Notes: generated from the letters alone by a model not told the origin. Positions 32,231-44,970 are shown, numbered from the stretch's first letter. The stretch: DNA of 64,000 nucleotides from Eudorina sp. 2006-703-Eu-15 (GCA_003117195.1 BDSI01000068.1:385689-449688); one strand, 5' to 3'. Numbers and translations are program-made.

Positions 32231-33700
32231 GCCTAAGAAACACACAAACCACACGACCACGCGAGCGCGCGCGCGTATAAGCCATCATGCGTTTGAAGCT
32301 GCCCGGATGCTCCACACCCCCTCCTGGGCTCTGAAATGACGTCCGCCTCGAATCAAGTCAGCTGCCATGATCAGCAGGCAGACGCGCATCCAGTACCCTG
32401 CCGCGCGCCGCAGGTACGGTACACTCGTACGGGTGTACGGCACACGACTACGGCGACGACGGCGGGATCACATATAGGATGATGCCCGTGTACGACTTCC
32501 TCGATTGGGTCAAGTCGCTGCTCGAGCGACCCGTGGGAACCTAGGTGACAGGCCGACCCCAGCCGGCTTTCCCGGACCGGTGTACGACAGCACGTGGCGT
32601 GCACCGCTACCCGAGTGGTAAAGTCCGGTCACCATCGGCTGTCCACCCGCCTGCGACACTCGCCCCGCGCCCGCGCACCACCGCCGGTTCGGCTTTGCTT
32701 CACTTTTCTCTCGTGCCCACCCACCCGAGACACATCGACGGATGCGGTCCGGTCTATGTCATTTGACTTGGCAGTTTTTAAACCCACCGACCCTCCCCTC
32801 CTCCCCTCCGCTTGCCCGTGATCGCCTCGTGACCACCCCTGGACAGCCTTCACCTTCCCACCTTCGAGATTTTCCCCTTGGGGTCAATACCAGCCGAGTT
32901 GGGTTTCACTGCTGTGGCGGCGCCGCGCCGCGGGTGGCGGCGCGGCGCGCCTCCTGCTGCTGCCCACAGCCGCATTCATTCAAGCGCAAACGTTCCGCTC
33001 TCCATTCACTCCTCCACTCCCTCAGCGCCCCCCTCTTCCTCCCCTCCCCGCCGCAATCCACAATCCGCACAATCAGCGGGTTGAAGCCCCCTCCGTCCCA
33101 GTCCTCCCGACAGCCGCCCTATCCTCCTGCCGTCCTACTACCTTCATACGTCTTCAACCCGCCCACTGTTCATTCGCTAGCGGCTGCTCCCACCGACCCA
33201 TTCACCTGCTCGGACCTGGCCAACAGCTACCGTCCCGAGCCCCCGACCCCGTTCCCCAACCCCGCAACCCCTCCCTCCTCCCGACCTCCGGGCAACCAGA
33301 CCCTCCGAATCGGGAGCCCCGACATCACCCGGCGACGCAGATGGACCACAACAAACACACACACACACATCTGCCTGCTAAAACAACACACACACACATC
33401 CTGATTTGGGTTCCGACCTTCTGCATAAGTGAGAGGGGAACAGCACCAGCGACTCCCGCGACACTCGCACTTTGCTCAGCACACAGCACACAGCACACAG
33501 GATGGACACACACAGCACACAAACACACAGGATGGGCACACACAAACACACTACACGGCGCCCTTCCCAAGCCCATACCACGTCTCGCTGCGACCCTCAG
33601 TTTCGTCGACCAAACCAAACCAAACCCCGCGCCCGCGCCACTGCGCCCTACTTGGCAGGCCCCCACGCCCGCGAGAGCCCGCGCCACGAGGGCACAGGCC

Positions 33701-33768
33701 TGACCCGCCCCTGAACCTGACCCGCCCCTGACCCTAACCCGCCCCTGAACCTAACCCGCCCCTGAACC
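33701..33768. repeat. 17-bp tandem repeat, 4 units
   Basis: The unit TGACCCGCCCCTGAACC is repeated with TA/TG and ACC/CCC variants. Confidence 0.85.
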
Positions 33769-33897
33769 TGACCCTGCTCGGACCCGCCGCGCAGTGCAGA
33801 GCACGGCGCACAGTGCGCGCCACCATCGGTGAACGGAAGCTGCGGGAAGCTGCACCTCCCGAGGGTCACCATCACGAGTCATCCCGCCTCCTGCCCG

Positions 33898-36317
33898 TCA
33901 TCCGTTGGAAGAGCGACCCGCCCGCGGCTGAGCTGCCCGGGTCATGGCCGTACGAGGACGAGGCGCCCCAACGGCTCGCGGCCGAGGCCGCCAGGCCCTC
34001 CCCCCGACCGACCTCGTCATCCTCAGCTCGTCCCCCAGCCCACCCGCCGCTCCGTTGAACCCCCCGCTTTCCCCCATCAACGGGGCGACCCAATCCCCGC
34101 CCGCGCCCGCGCCCCCGCCCGCGCCCGCTCCCCCGCCGCGGCCGCTGCCGCCGCCGCCCAGGCCGCTCCCGCGCGCGCTCAGCCCCACCGCGGCGGCGGC
34201 GCCGCCGCCGCCGTGCGTCCCCGCCCGCTGCAGGTGCAGCGCGTCCAGGACCTGCTGCAGCCAGGCGGTGTCGCCGCGGCTGCCGCCGGCGCTGCTGCTG
34301 TTGCTCAGCGTGCTGAGCCGCCCGAAGGTCCGCACGAGCCAGCCGCGCGCGCCCGGGCTCTCCGGATCGATCCCCGCGTCCATCCAGTTGTCGATCGCGC
34401 ACCCCAGGTCCTCTACCAGCCAGCGGGTGACCAGCGGCGGGCAGTTGGCCTGCACGCACTCGGCGAGCAGCCCCGCCGGCGGCGGGCCGCCGAGCCGCTC
34501 GGCGAGCCAGAACAGGGTGGCCATGTCGCCATTGCGCGCGGCCTGGGTGTACCAGGTGCGCGGGTCCTGCGTGGGGCGGCAGGGAGGGGTTTGGGTTTGG
34601 GTTTGGGTTCGGTGTTGGGACTTGGGACTTAGGGTTGGGGGGTTGGGGCGTTGGGGATTTCGGGTTGGGGGGCTGGGGGGCTGGGGGCTGGGGGTCGGAA
34701 GGTAAGGGTGCGTGCGGGCTGGGGTTCAGGGAGATGCCCATGGCTGCAGAGCCCGCAACACCAAACGTAATGCCGGTGAGGGTGCCAGGTGAGGGCGTGG
34801 GCATGGGCGTGGGCACAGCCGTGAGTCCATGGTTGATCAAAACACCGTGTGCGCCGTGATGGGCCCCAACCGCTTCCCATCGCCCGTCTCCGGGCGCAGT
34901 GGGGGCCCGAGAACCCCCGATCGAACCCCACGGACCGCACCCCACTCACCCCCAACTTATGGAGGTCGCACGACACCATCCACTCCAGCGCCCGAATGCA
35001 GCCACTGCTCGCCGCCGCCGCCATGCACAGAGGGGCCTTGTGCGGGTTCCGAACCCAGATCCACTTCAGAAGCTCCACGTTGCCCGACTCGGCCGCCACC
35101 GACAGCAGATCCAGATCAGATCCAATGTCGTACTCCAGCTCCTCCGCCGCCCAGGCCACCACCGGCAGGTGCCCCCCGCGCGCGCCGTGGTGCGCGATGC
35201 CCCGCCCCTCCGCGTCCAGCTTGAAGTTCTGTTCGTGCAGCGTGGTGAGGAACTCCACGCGGCCGGCCGCCGCCGCGCCCTCCGCGGCGGCGGTGGCGGC
35301 CGGGTAGATCTCCCGACCGCTAAGTCCCTGCGGGTCCGTCAACAGGAACTGTACGACATCGAGGTGGCCGGCGCCGCCGGCGGCGTGGAAGAACCCCCGG
35401 TCAAACGCGTGCGGCTTTAGGGGGTACCCACGCTGGAGCAGCCACTTGAGGCGCTCGAGGCCGTCGGGGCAGACGGCGGCGGCGGCGACGGCGGTGGTCG
35501 GGCTGCGCCGGAAGCCCAGGTTCTCCAGCCATTCGACTTTGGCGCGCCAGTCGCGGCGGGGACTGGCGGCGGCGGCGTCGAGCACGTGCGGGAGGTTCTG
35601 GTTTCGGAGGCGCTGCATCCGGGTCAGTCCCGTACCGAGCCACGCGACCATGAGGTCCTGGAAGGTGGCCAGGTCGCAGCCCTCGGCGGCCGCGATGAGG
35701 AGCTTATCGATGATGAGTGTGCCCTCGCGTGGCGGGCGGTCCAGGCCCAGCCACGTGATGAGCTCCGCGTGGCCGCTACGCGCCGCGGCGTACAGCGCGT
35801 CGTCGGTGCAGGGACAGCCCATGACGAGCATGTACTCGAAGACGGCGCGGTGGCCCCCCTGGCCGGCGGAGGCCAGGGCCTTGCCCCAGGGGCACTCCCG
35901 CGCCCAGAGCCACTTGCAGGAATGGAGCTGACCGGCCGCTGCCGCGGCCTCCATCACCTCGCCGGTGACACTGCAGTTGCTGACCTTCAGCGCGACCTCC
36001 AGGTTTTCAATTACGCCGCTAGCGGCGGTCAGGTAGACCAGCTGCAGCCGCTGCCTAAAGCTCAAGGCCTGCGCCTGCTCTTTACTCCAATAGCGCTTGA
36101 ACACGTGATGCGGGCAAGGCTGTGACAAGTGGATGGTTGTGTACTTCTTGCCACTGAAGAGCTTCGCCGCAGCTTTGTTGACGACGCGAACGTTACACAC
36201 GACATCATTCGTAGGAACATATTGAATTATGATTTCCAATAGCTCTGCCAAGGCCCATACTTTCACCTCCTCTCCCGCCTCCGGTGCGTGTTCAGGGACT
36301 CCGTTTGCGACAGCCAT
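33898..36317 (-). CDS. ANK4: F-box-like/ankyrin-like repeat protein, 678 aa
   Basis: Exon 1 is 36317-34950 and exon 2 is 34566-33898. The donor GTGAGT follows HKLG and the acceptor GCAG precedes GACCCGCGC; both are phase 0. The start MAVANGVPEH is an ATG with an AT-rich upstream region. The N-terminus has an F-box-like helix pair (LAELLEIIIQYVPTNDVVCN, RVVNKAAAKLFSGKKYTTIH). Ankyrin-like units include AAAAAGQLHSCKWLWARECP, GQGGHRAVFEYMLVMGCP and GARGGHLPVVAWAAEEL. Exon 2 adds AARNGDMATLFWLAERLGG and CPPLVTRWLVEDLG, then a long Gly/Ala-rich linker and a basic end. The gene is transcribed away from DRE2's 3' end region. A protein-interaction role is inferred. Confidence 0.86.
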
Positions 36318-37814
36318 ATTTAAATAATACGTTCATATATCGGCAAATCGTTACGATGCCGAGTTGAGGATTCTACATCCAACAATAGTCATTCTGCACT
36401 GATTCACCAAGGTGCTATCGCATACTGAATTTATGCTGCAGACAAAAAGCATTCGGGCTGCACACAATTTTATAGCGTGTCAAGTCAGAGCGATACGTTG
36501 AGTTGCCAAGCCGTCGCTCGATTCGTGCCCGTTTGGGTCGTACGTCAAGTTCCTTGATCCATGCCTACTCCCGTGAGTTTGAGTTATCGGGATGAATAAT
36601 TTTGTAAAATATTAAATGCATCATTTGATAAGTCAAGCAACCCGTCCGACAGCTTGCGACGTGCTGTCGCCTATGAACAAGAGCGGATCAAGGAACTCCG
36701 TGTACAAATTACATTGCAGCAAGATGTAAATTGCAGCAAGATGTCATGACAATGAAAAGCATGTCCATTACGTAAATCTGGTCGCGCCAAGGGGCCCGGC
36801 CAACGACAGCTGGGGGCCCGGTGAAAACTATCTTCCCTCGGTTGCTTCCGCTGCACCCCTCTCCCTCCTTCCCCCATCCTCGGTGTGCATCCGCATTTTC
36901 GACGCAATCTCATCCCACAACCACCGCAAACCACCTGTGCATCGATTGCCCCGTCCTGACAACCGGCCGACTTGCTCTCGCTACGCCGGCAGGGAACGAA
37001 GATCCTACTGCTCCTTCCCGCACCATGGGCCACAGCCCTATCAGAAATCGCGGCCACCCAAGTGCACAACGCCCAAACAACCAATGGTTCATGCACCTCC
37101 GCCACCTGATTAACATGGGGCATGGGGGTAATATGTAACAGTTCTTGGGCGCCGGAAGGACGCCCTTGCGGCCGCATGACGTGCTGCAAGGCTGAAGTTG
37201 GGTGCCAACGTCAAGGTTGGGTGCCAAGTCTGACGTTGGGCCCTTTCGTCAAGAACCGCCCTCTTCGCAGCTCACCTCACCCACGCTCCTTTGTGGCCGT
37301 TACCCACATGTCAAACAGACAGCGAAGGCACCTCGCCTCACATCTCCACGCAGAGGGACCACAAAGCCGCTGGCCGGGCAGGTGTCCCCCCGCGCCCTGA
37401 CCCCGTCGCCTGGTTTCCTCCCTCTCCACCTCCCTCCTCATTCCCCCAAACCACCACCACCACCACCACCAGATCTCTCCCATCGGCCAAGCCTCCGCCG
37501 CAGACTATCCCAACCACAGCCACAGCCCACATCAACACCTACGCCCCTGCATCATCAGACGCGCCGCGCAGCTACCCTCACCCTGCCACCTTTCGCACAT
37601 TGAAAAATTGAAAATTTGAACTCCCCGTGTCCCATCACCTGGCGCTGGCACGCGCTTCCGAAGCCCGCGAGCGCCAAACCATGAAGGACCACGGCGCCGC
37701 CGGGCTCGCTGTGCCTGGGGGCTGTTTTCCGAGGCCAACCCTCACCCCATCCCACCCCCATCTCATCCCACCCACGCGACCCGCAACCACCGCCGTCATC
37801 ATCCGGCTGGGCCC
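36318..37814. other. Spacer between ANK4 and the 3' end of DRE2
   Basis: The 300 bp next to ANK4 are AT-rich and likely hold its promoter. An ATTGCAGCAAGATGT motif is duplicated at about 36712-36745. The remainder should include the DRE2 3' UTR. No further gene is recognised. Confidence 0.5.
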
Positions 37815-40720
37815 CTACACGTCGGCCGCCAGCAGGCTGGCCCCCAGGGTGATTTTCTCCCCGGGTTGGAAGGCCGGAAGACCGCGGTAGGGGCAGGAGC
37901 CGCAGCGGAAGGCGTCGCCGAGGTAGCACTGCCGGCCGTCGGGACATGGGGGAGCGGGGCCGAGGGAAGCAGGGGAGGGGATCAGACCACAGGGAGGGGG
38001 ACGCAGGCTCTGGGGCATGGGCTTAGGGCAGGGGTGAAGGGTACCAGAGCTGAAGGGGAGGGGCTGAGCCAGCCGGACGAGGTTTGCGATTCAGGACCCG
38101 TACGGCTTCAAGGCAGCTGTGCAAACGGCCCGAACCCCTACGCCCGAACCCCCACGCCCGAACCCCCACAGACAGTAACTTAGCCCACGCCCCGCGCCAA
38201 TACGTAGCCTGCACCGGGCCCGCGCCTTCCCAACTCCCCAACAGCCCCCGAACGCCCAAAGTCCCCCGACCCACATTGCCGCACGCTGACTGCGGGTTGT
38301 CCAACATGTCCGCCGTGAGCTTGACGCCGCCACCGCCGCCACCCGCCGCCGCGTCCGCCTCCGCCTCCGCCCGCCCGCAGCTGCAGTTCTTGCAGGCCTT
38401 GCGCCCCGACTGACCCACCTCGCAGTCGTCTGCAGCCAGAAGCAGCAAACGGGATTTGGGTTTGGCCGTTTGGGATTACGAATCCGGGCGAAGGAAACCG
38501 GTGGACAGCACAGGGTGGGGTTGGTTAGTTGGTTGGTTGGTTGACCTAACCGGATCGCGGACCGCGTAACCGCCCCTGTCGATTTGGGCCCTGTTGCAGG
38601 GGCGGGGTTCTGAACTCTCTCGATGTTTGGCCGAATGTGAGGCGAGAGGTGGCCGGGCGGCTGGCGGTTGGGCGGTCGCGAATAAGTAAAGGGGGCGGGG
38701 CCGGGCGATGCGCAGGTACGGGAACACGGCTGCGCCCTTGGGGGGAAGGATGCGTCATCCGACATCGCCCATCACACCGCTAAGATCTCCGCTTTCCGCC
38801 GCGGGTACATAAAATCTTATTATTAGGATGTTACAGCGGACCCCATCTGCCATCTGGGTCCGTCGTTCGATTGAAAACAGTGTCAGCAAGAGGGCGTGCC
38901 GTGCGCGGAGGGGGTGGTGTTAAATTGTAAAAAAATAAAACCCGAAAGACAGGCTAAGGCACACCCTGGGGGTGCGTGCTGGGCAGGCCTGGATCGCACG
39001 ACACACCAGTGGGACCGGAATCGGACCAACAGGAACCCCCGCAACCCCACCCCTCAGGAGGTCCTCGACACCGAGACCAGAGTGCGCGGCCGGTCCAGGG
39101 TGCGGCCGCAATGGACGCACCGCGCAGTCCGCCACGGTAGGACTGCTGTGCTCAGCCGATGCATGATGAGAGAGGGTTAAAACACCAAACCCTCCCAGAA
39201 ACAAACCCGGGCACACCCAAAATTACGAAAAATACTTGTGCGAGGTGTTCAGCCAGCAGCTAGGAAACATGCAGAAAGGGGTGCGTGTGTCTAATCTACG
39301 GTATCTGCGGGTAAGGTGCGTCGGAGGGTCACCGGAGGCGGGAGGGTATCGGAAATTGGTAGACCTATTCAATTCCCCGGAGGCGGGAGGGTATAGGAAC
39401 TTGGCGGGAGGGTATAGGAAATTGGTAGACCTATTCAATTCCCCGGAGGCGCGAGGGGAATGCGGGCGCGCGCGTGTAGTGAGCCGCCCGGCCCTGGTTC
39501 CGGAGCAGCGCGCCTCGAGCCAGCCGCCGGCGGGGCACGCCGACCGAGCGACACCCGAGGTGGCACTTGGTGTCGCCCCGGGGTTTCCCGCACCTGGTTT
39601 CGGAGCCGGCGCCGCCCTCTTCTCCTCCGCCGTCAGCAGCGTGTCCTCGTCCACCAGCTCCTCCTCCTCCTCGTCCTCCATGCCGTCACCTGCCGCCAGC
39701 TTCCAGGTAGTTGTGGTCGTTGGCGCGGCGGTTGCGGCGGTTGCGGTGCTGGCGCCCTCCGCTGCAGCTGGCGGCGCGGGTGCGGCCGCGGGCCGCTTCA
39801 GCGACAGCTTTGCAGCCGCGCCGAGACCCCAGGAGGGCATCTGCGCGAAAACCTGGGCACGGATCGGGTCGGGTCGGGTCGGGCTGGGGCAGGTCGGCAC
39901 GGGTCGGGTCGGATTGGCTCGCATTGGTTCGCATTGGTTCGCATTGGCTCGAATCCGGGCGGGGTGGGACGGGTCTACCTCCACACAACCCACGCAGTTG
40001 TGCAGCACATGGCTTTCAATGAGCGACATGGGAACTCAATGAGCGACATGGGAACGAGAATGTGGGCCGTTGGTGGGCCAATAGGTTGAGTCGTGCGTTG
40101 GGTTGTGGGCCGATAGGTTGGGTCGTGCGTTGGGTCGTGCGTCGCTCCTGGGAACGCCGGGTGGGCGTAAGAGGCCCGTCCAACGGCCAGTGGCCGAGCG
40201 CAGGGGCGCGAGCCCAGGCGCGCGAGACGGACCTCTTCTGCCATTCAGCATCCCGCCGGGCCGGCCCCAACGGGTCCAAGCACAGACCGAGGCGAACCCG
40301 GGCCGGACGGAGAGTCAAACTCACCCACACAGCAGGAACGTCAGCCGCGCTTGCGCTGAGGCCCGTACCGTCCAGCGCTTGGGCGTCCGTGAAGCCCGAC
40401 AGCAATAAATCACGCGTGAGAGCTTCCAGTCTGGTCTGAGAGCCAGATGGCGCCGCCTCGGCCGCTTCGTAGACGTAAAGGCGGCCGCCCGGTGCCATGG
40501 CCCGCGCCACGCGCACAAGAGCGTCGCGGCTGTGCGAAGAGGTGCTCGCAGCCAGAACAACGTTGAACTTGGATTCCGATGAACTAACAGGGTGCGGCGG
40601 GTGCTGCTCGCCGCAAATAAGTTCGATAGATGACAACGACAGCGGCTCTTTCTCAAGCAGCGCCTGCAGCGCAGCTCCCGGTGCAGCACCTCCGGAGACA
40701 AAACAGGCCGCAGAAGTCAT
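37815..40720 (-). CDS. DRE2: DRE2/anamorsin (CIAPIN1): cytosolic Fe-S cluster assembly, 307 aa
   Basis: Four exons read on the minus strand: 40720-40325, 39852-39594, 38429-38275 and 37928-37815. All joins are GT-AG and in frame. Residues 1-132 form the SAM-methyltransferase-like N-domain (short relative to yeast). Exon 2 gives the linker with [16 protein letters not shown] and an acidic stretch ([18 protein letters not shown]). The C-terminal CIAPIN1 domain has both Fe-S motifs intact: C221-x9-C231-x2-C234-x-C236 (DDCEV...KACKNCSCG) and C268-x2-C271-x7-C279-x2-C282 ([15 protein letters not shown]), ending [20 protein letters not shown]. In other eukaryotes DRE2 receives electrons from the diflavin reductase TAH18 for cytosolic Fe-S assembly. 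Introns 1 and 2 carry tandem repeats. Assignment is firm; exact splice sites are inferred. Confidence 0.95.
38830..38844 (-). repeat. R-type retroelement end motif inside DRE2 intron 2
   Basis: GTTACAGCGGACCCC preceded by TTATTATTAGGAT, the same end and AT tail as repeat R, minus sense. The adjoining body (38845 to about 39180) is not alignable by eye to the other copies. Confidence 0.6.
39332..39455. repeat. Tandem repeat in DRE2 intron 2
   Basis: CCGGAGGCGGGAGGGTAT, (A/C)GGAAATTGGTAGACC and TATTCAATTCC recur about two and a half times. The core AGGGTATAGGAAATTGG recurs in the ChaN-like gene's intron at about 62036. Confidence 0.85.
40017..40053. repeat. Tandem duplication in DRE2 intron 1
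   Basis: CAATGAGCGACATGGGAA occurs twice, 19-20 bp apart, next to repeated GGTTGGGTCGTGCG units at about 40085-40140. Confidence 0.75.
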
Positions 40721-42201
40721 AATTGCTAGTCAACGTAACACGGGACACTCTCGACGGTCCTAAAGTTAGAGGTTGCAACGTTTCGGGAGGAAAGCCAAAA
40801 GAAAAGACTGAGGAAGGAAATTTCTGAATGAAATATATTTTTCTTCTTGAAGTTGAAGGCTGAACGCAAGCGCGGTCGTTGCAGAGGGTCGCCCTCTAAC
40901 GTTCGCGAAGCTGTCGTACGGTACAGTACGGCCTATAAGCACGAAGGTGCGATTCTCACCCGCCCGCGCGCACATCCTCGCCGCCTCTCAGATTGCTGCT
41001 GTCCATGGCGGAGACCCTGCTGCGGCCCGCAGGCAGGATCACCGCCCAGCTCCGTTCCCGTCGGTTCTTTATGATATCAATTGACAGGGTGTGACATACG
41101 GGATAAACGGGATCGCACACAAAGGTCGCACACAGAGAAGCTACACCGCCCTGCTCCAGCACAACTGCCCGCGTGACGGCCTTGTTGAGCCGTGTCGTGT
41201 GTCGTGTGAGGTCATGTGCATTGAAGCGTGCGACGAAGCAGTGCAGGGCTACAGGTCTGTAGCTCCGTGATTTGATCGACTCCCTCATGGGGGAGGGTGC
41301 GAACTCACTGAGGCATTAGTGTGACATTCAGTTGTACGAGCGGTCAGTTGCGTATCCAAGACACTCGCAACTTCACAGGCTGTAACCTGCTGTAACCCCT
41401 CGGGCGTCTGGGCTGAACAACTACAGCATAAAGTATGTAAGGACATACTATGAAGATTGCATGCGCCTTGAGTATCCCAATTGGCATGGCCTGGCATGGT
41501 GGGCCGCGCATTCCGAGAGTGAAGTGCCCCTTGCCCCGTTGCCCAAACAGAGTCATGGAGCGTTTGTAGGTGATCCAGGCCCGCACTGTGGTGTGAATGC
41601 GTTTCCTGCGACCTGGAGTTTTGAATACGCCCCACATAGGCAGGCATTGTGATGGAGGGTAGCACGATGGGCGCTGCCAAGACAGGGAGCAAGCGTCATC
41701 GGATGTGTAAATGCTCGTTGTTGTGCATTGACTAGTTCAGCGGGTCCGTACACATAACGGAAGGATCCAATACTCCGACATTTCACATGACCGTAAAATA
41801 CCCTCAACAGTTGGGGCGCAGTGCAGGGGCCATGTCCAAGACCCCAAGACTCTGCAAGCACATGGCTGCAAGCACATGCAACGTAGCATTATAATTCGTT
41901 CATATCACTTGCACGCATAATATGCGTGCATTCTCAAGGACGCTGCTGTCACCAATACCCTAGATTTGAGTATCTTCACATTACATTTGAACATGGACTC
42001 TGCGCAGATGTTCGACAGTATATGTTTCACATACGTCTTCAAGGTGACGTGAGGCACTGTGCCAAAGAGCGACGACGTACGAACTTGTCGTGGATATTGG
42101 GCCCCCGATCACAATGTGGCCTTTTTTACCCTTCTGCTCTCTGCGTAAGTTTGTGCCCCGAGTTAGCTGCGCTGCTGTCTATCTTCTACACATTTGCAAA
42201 A
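40721..42201. promoter_or_regulatory. Divergent spacer between DRE2 and PSBW
   Basis: The two conserved genes point away from each other across about 1.5 kb, so this stretch must hold both promoters and 5' UTRs. The 60 nt before the PSBW start are pyrimidine-rich. No clear TATA box or other named site is recognised, and the ORFs inside lack recognisable domains. Confidence 0.5.
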
Positions 42202-43184
42202 ATGCAGGCCATCTCTGCTCGTGCTCCCCGCGTTGCGGCCAAGCCCGGTGCGTTTCGCAGCTACAATGGCTATCGCACAGATGACCTTCGTGGATGGTGG
42301 ATCTTACGTTGTCTTCTCTTTCGTTGACCGTTTGGTTCGCAGTGTGCCGCTCGGGCGCCCGCGCTCCTCTGCGCGGTAAGTAATATCCTGGATGCTTTGG
42401 GCGTGCGCAGTTGAGTTCAATTTGAGGCAGATCCATATGTGAAATGGGTTATTTACTGCTATGTTAATTGTGTGCAGTGGTCTGCAAGGCCTCGACGGCT
42501 CGCGAGCAGCTGGCCAAGAAGGTCGCGCTGCTGAGCACCCTGCCGGCGACTCTGGCTGCCAGCCCGGCTTTCGCCCTGGTGAGTCGTTGGGGCTACGGAG
42601 TGTATTACGACTTGATCTGGAGCTCGCTGTTCTGCGGCGGGTTGGCAGGCTGTAAATATGACACGTCGCTCTTTTTGCGCAGGTCGATGAGCGCATGAAC
42701 GGCGACGGCACTGGCCTGGCTTTCGGTGTCAACGATCCGGTAGGAATTGCACAGGAAAGATGTTGCTAGCTTCGGATTGCTAAGTTGGCGTGGCCCACAA
42801 TGCAGGCTCTGGGCTGGGTCCTGACTGGCGTCTTCGGCGTCATGTGGGCTGTGTGGTTCCTCGGCCAGCGTGGTAAGTTTTAGACGCTAGGATGTGCGAC
42901 CTGGTAATGCGTTTTACGATTTGCCGAGACGTGGTCTCGGTCGAAAGCTGGGTGTCGCGGACATGCTTGCTGCAAGGGTTCAGGTCTTGGAATTGGCAAG
43001 TGTTATTGAATAATTTGCGGTAATACGGGTTGACTTATATTCCTTTGCTTGCTATTTTGTTGCTTGCAGCCATTTTGCTATCGTTGTGCACGAGAGCTTG
43101 TGTTGATATCTGTTCCTCAATTGCCCCTTGAAATGTTCAGACCTCGGTGACTTCGAGGACAACGACAGCGGCCTGAAGCTGTAA
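42202..43184 (+). CDS. PSBW: PsbW, photosystem II subunit, nuclear-encoded precursor, 115 aa
   Basis: Six exons: 42202-42247, 42343-42375 (a 33-nt micro-exon), 42478-42578, 42683-42739, 42806-42872 and 43141-43184. All joins are GT-AG and in frame. The precursor begins MQAISARAPRVAAKP, a basic chloroplast transit peptide. A second, hydrophobic targeting stretch (KKVALLSTLPATLAASPAFA) ends just before the mature protein starts at about residue 61, VDERMNGDGTGLAFG. The mature part is about 55 aa, with one membrane helix (ALGWVLTGVFGVMWAVWFLG) and an acidic stromal end (DLGDFEDNDSGLKL). PsbW sits in the thylakoid membrane and stabilises PSII-LHCII supercomplexes in plants and green algae. The length and layout fit the family, and nothing is missing. 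Confidence 0.97.
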
Positions 43185-43520
43185 GCGTCTTCCGACGTTC
43201 AGGTCGATTCCCACTCGGGAGCTCAGCTGGTGGCCATAGTGGTTCGTCGCTGGCATCCGATGGGTTTTGCTCGAGTGTGATGCAGCGGTGCAGCGGCGGT
43301 GTACCATAGGCGGGGTCGGGTTGATCCGTGCGCGGTGAAACCAAAGGAGGTTGAGAAGAGAAGCTTTTAGATTTAATTCCAATGGCATGTGTCACTTGGA
43401 AGTCGTCGCGTTGTGCAGGCCACGAGATTGTAGCCTCGCAGACGCACGGGATTTACTTGCCTAGGGCAAATGAACATTTTTGTGCATACCCTTCTTGGGG
43501 TGCAGTGCCGGCCATGCGGG

Positions 43521-43525
43521 TGTAA
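43521..43525 (+). terminator. Putative polyadenylation signal of PSBW
   Basis: TGTAA, the usual Chlamydomonas-type signal, 337 nt after the PSBW stop codon. It is the first one beyond the copy overlapping the stop itself. Confidence 0.6.
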
Positions 43526-44809
43526 ATCTGCAGCCAATTGTCGTCTTGGGCTTCGTACCGATCAAGTTTCACTCGGAACGTCTCCGGACACCGTGATGTC
43601 AGGCACGAGCACGGCGGAATTGGATAACGAAACAGATTCCTCCCGAGGACAATGCGATAGTGATGAAGACATGCTATCGACCTCTTGCATACGCTCACAT
43701 ACAACCCTTGGAAATCTGGGTCACGGATGCAGCATAGCGCAGCAGCACAGGATGTAAGGCACAGATACGTAATAACAAATGGACAACCTCTCAACGATTT
43801 GCGTCATATCAAATGACCCGGGTGTCAGGCATCGATACTCCCGGCACATCAGCCCAACGATACCCTGACTTACAGTCTGCGCAAAGACTCTTTTGGCACG
43901 ACGATCTGACGTCCGTCGAACAAAACAAATGAGCCCGGTCGCAGTAATGCACAGCACAGTACGGTTGTCATCCCTCCGTACTGTTGTCATCCCTCGGCTC
44001 CGGATATTCACAACAGGCGGCAAATGGCGCGATCTCCTACCACCTCAGTGCTCCGGATGGCAAACAATATACAACACGAAGCTAACGGGCAGCAGTCCAA
44101 ATTCTGACCACGAAGCGTTACATGCTAGTCCAACTAATGCGTTCTACGATTCTATGCAGATGTTCCATTCCACATAGAGCTCATTACCTAGCTCACAGCC
44201 TGTTGGCTGAGAGCCGAAAAGCGATGATTCAGATCTGTCACGCTCTGAAAATGCACCACCAACACCGCCCGTCACAGATGCGACGCGGAACTTCACCATG
44301 CTACGAAATGACTCACCACGCACACCGAACACATGAACGCAATCCGTCGTACCATCTTTAGACATGGCTATCAAGCAGGCGGTTCACCAAGCAGGGAAAG
44401 GCGAGAGCAGGGCCGCGCCGGATGACGCGCGAGCACATACAACCATACAACCATACATACATGGACCTGAAGACCACCTTATCGGGCGTGATGAGCGGCC
44501 AGCCGGCTACCGTAACCAAAGCGACGGTACTGACTGACAGTTAGCGCACGTGCGAGGAAGATTGCATGACGTAATGTGACGGTTAGGGTTCACGGCAGAT
44601 CGTCTGCATAACCGACTTGTTCCGGATAGAGACCGGAAAGACCTGGTCGCCTGCATGGGACGTCGGACGCTACTTTTGCGCGACACTTAAAACTGCTTAC
44701 AACCTTATATAACTTACCCATACGAGCTCAACCTACTTACACGAACATAAACGCAAAGAACGCCTGGAAGCACGTGCATGACACTGCACAAGCAGGGCAC
44801 ATAGACTAC
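43526..44809. other. Spacer downstream of PSBW
   Basis: AT-richer sequence with no supported gene or repeat. Confidence 0.45.
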
Positions 44810-44970
44810 TATATCGCACAAGGGCGGCCGATGCAGTTGCGATGGGCCGACATGCGCTCCAGGGGCCTTGCTAACCGAGCCGAAACCCAGGCCATGGCTT
44901 CTTGACTTGTGGCATGCAAGTGAACTGCGGAAAGCCCTCCTCCGCGCGAACAGTGTCGTGAACAATTTCG
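44810..44970 (-). mobile_element. 3' fragment of the same non-LTR element as 48.3-49.4 kb
   Basis: The minus strand reads EAMAWVSARLARPLERMSAH then RNCIG, matching EAIAWDPARLAKMLERMWAH then RNSIV at the end of the larger ORF2 relic. Upstream, REEGF-like residues match RAEEGF in another frame, so the copy is frameshifted and heavily 5'-truncated. Confidence 0.75.

Larger units (their letters stand above)
27630..33897. other. 6.3-kb spacer between ANK3 and ANK4, repeats only
   Basis: I find no supported gene. Contents listed separately are a palindrome-spaced duplication near 27.7 kb, a 15-bp minisatellite, the second copy of the 24.6-kb block, two diverged hairpin repeats at 31.3-32.3 kb, short AC runs (31588, 33357, 33390) and a 17-bp repeat at 33701. 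ORFs here are Arg/Pro/Ala-rich and overlap on both strands, as expected by chance in GC-rich DNA. Confidence 0.55.

Noticed and set aside
32742..33404. 220-aa Pro/Ser-rich plus-strand open frame
   Set aside because: Low complexity with AC-repeat ends; nothing indicates selection.
33701..33768. Telomere-like CCCTAACCC repeats
   Set aside because: The unit is 17 bp and only incidentally contains CCCTAACCC; green algal telomeres of this group use TTTTAGGG.
41285..41861. Overlapping minus-strand open frames upstream of PSBW
   Set aside because: No recognisable domain, two frames overlap, and they lie in the expected promoter region.
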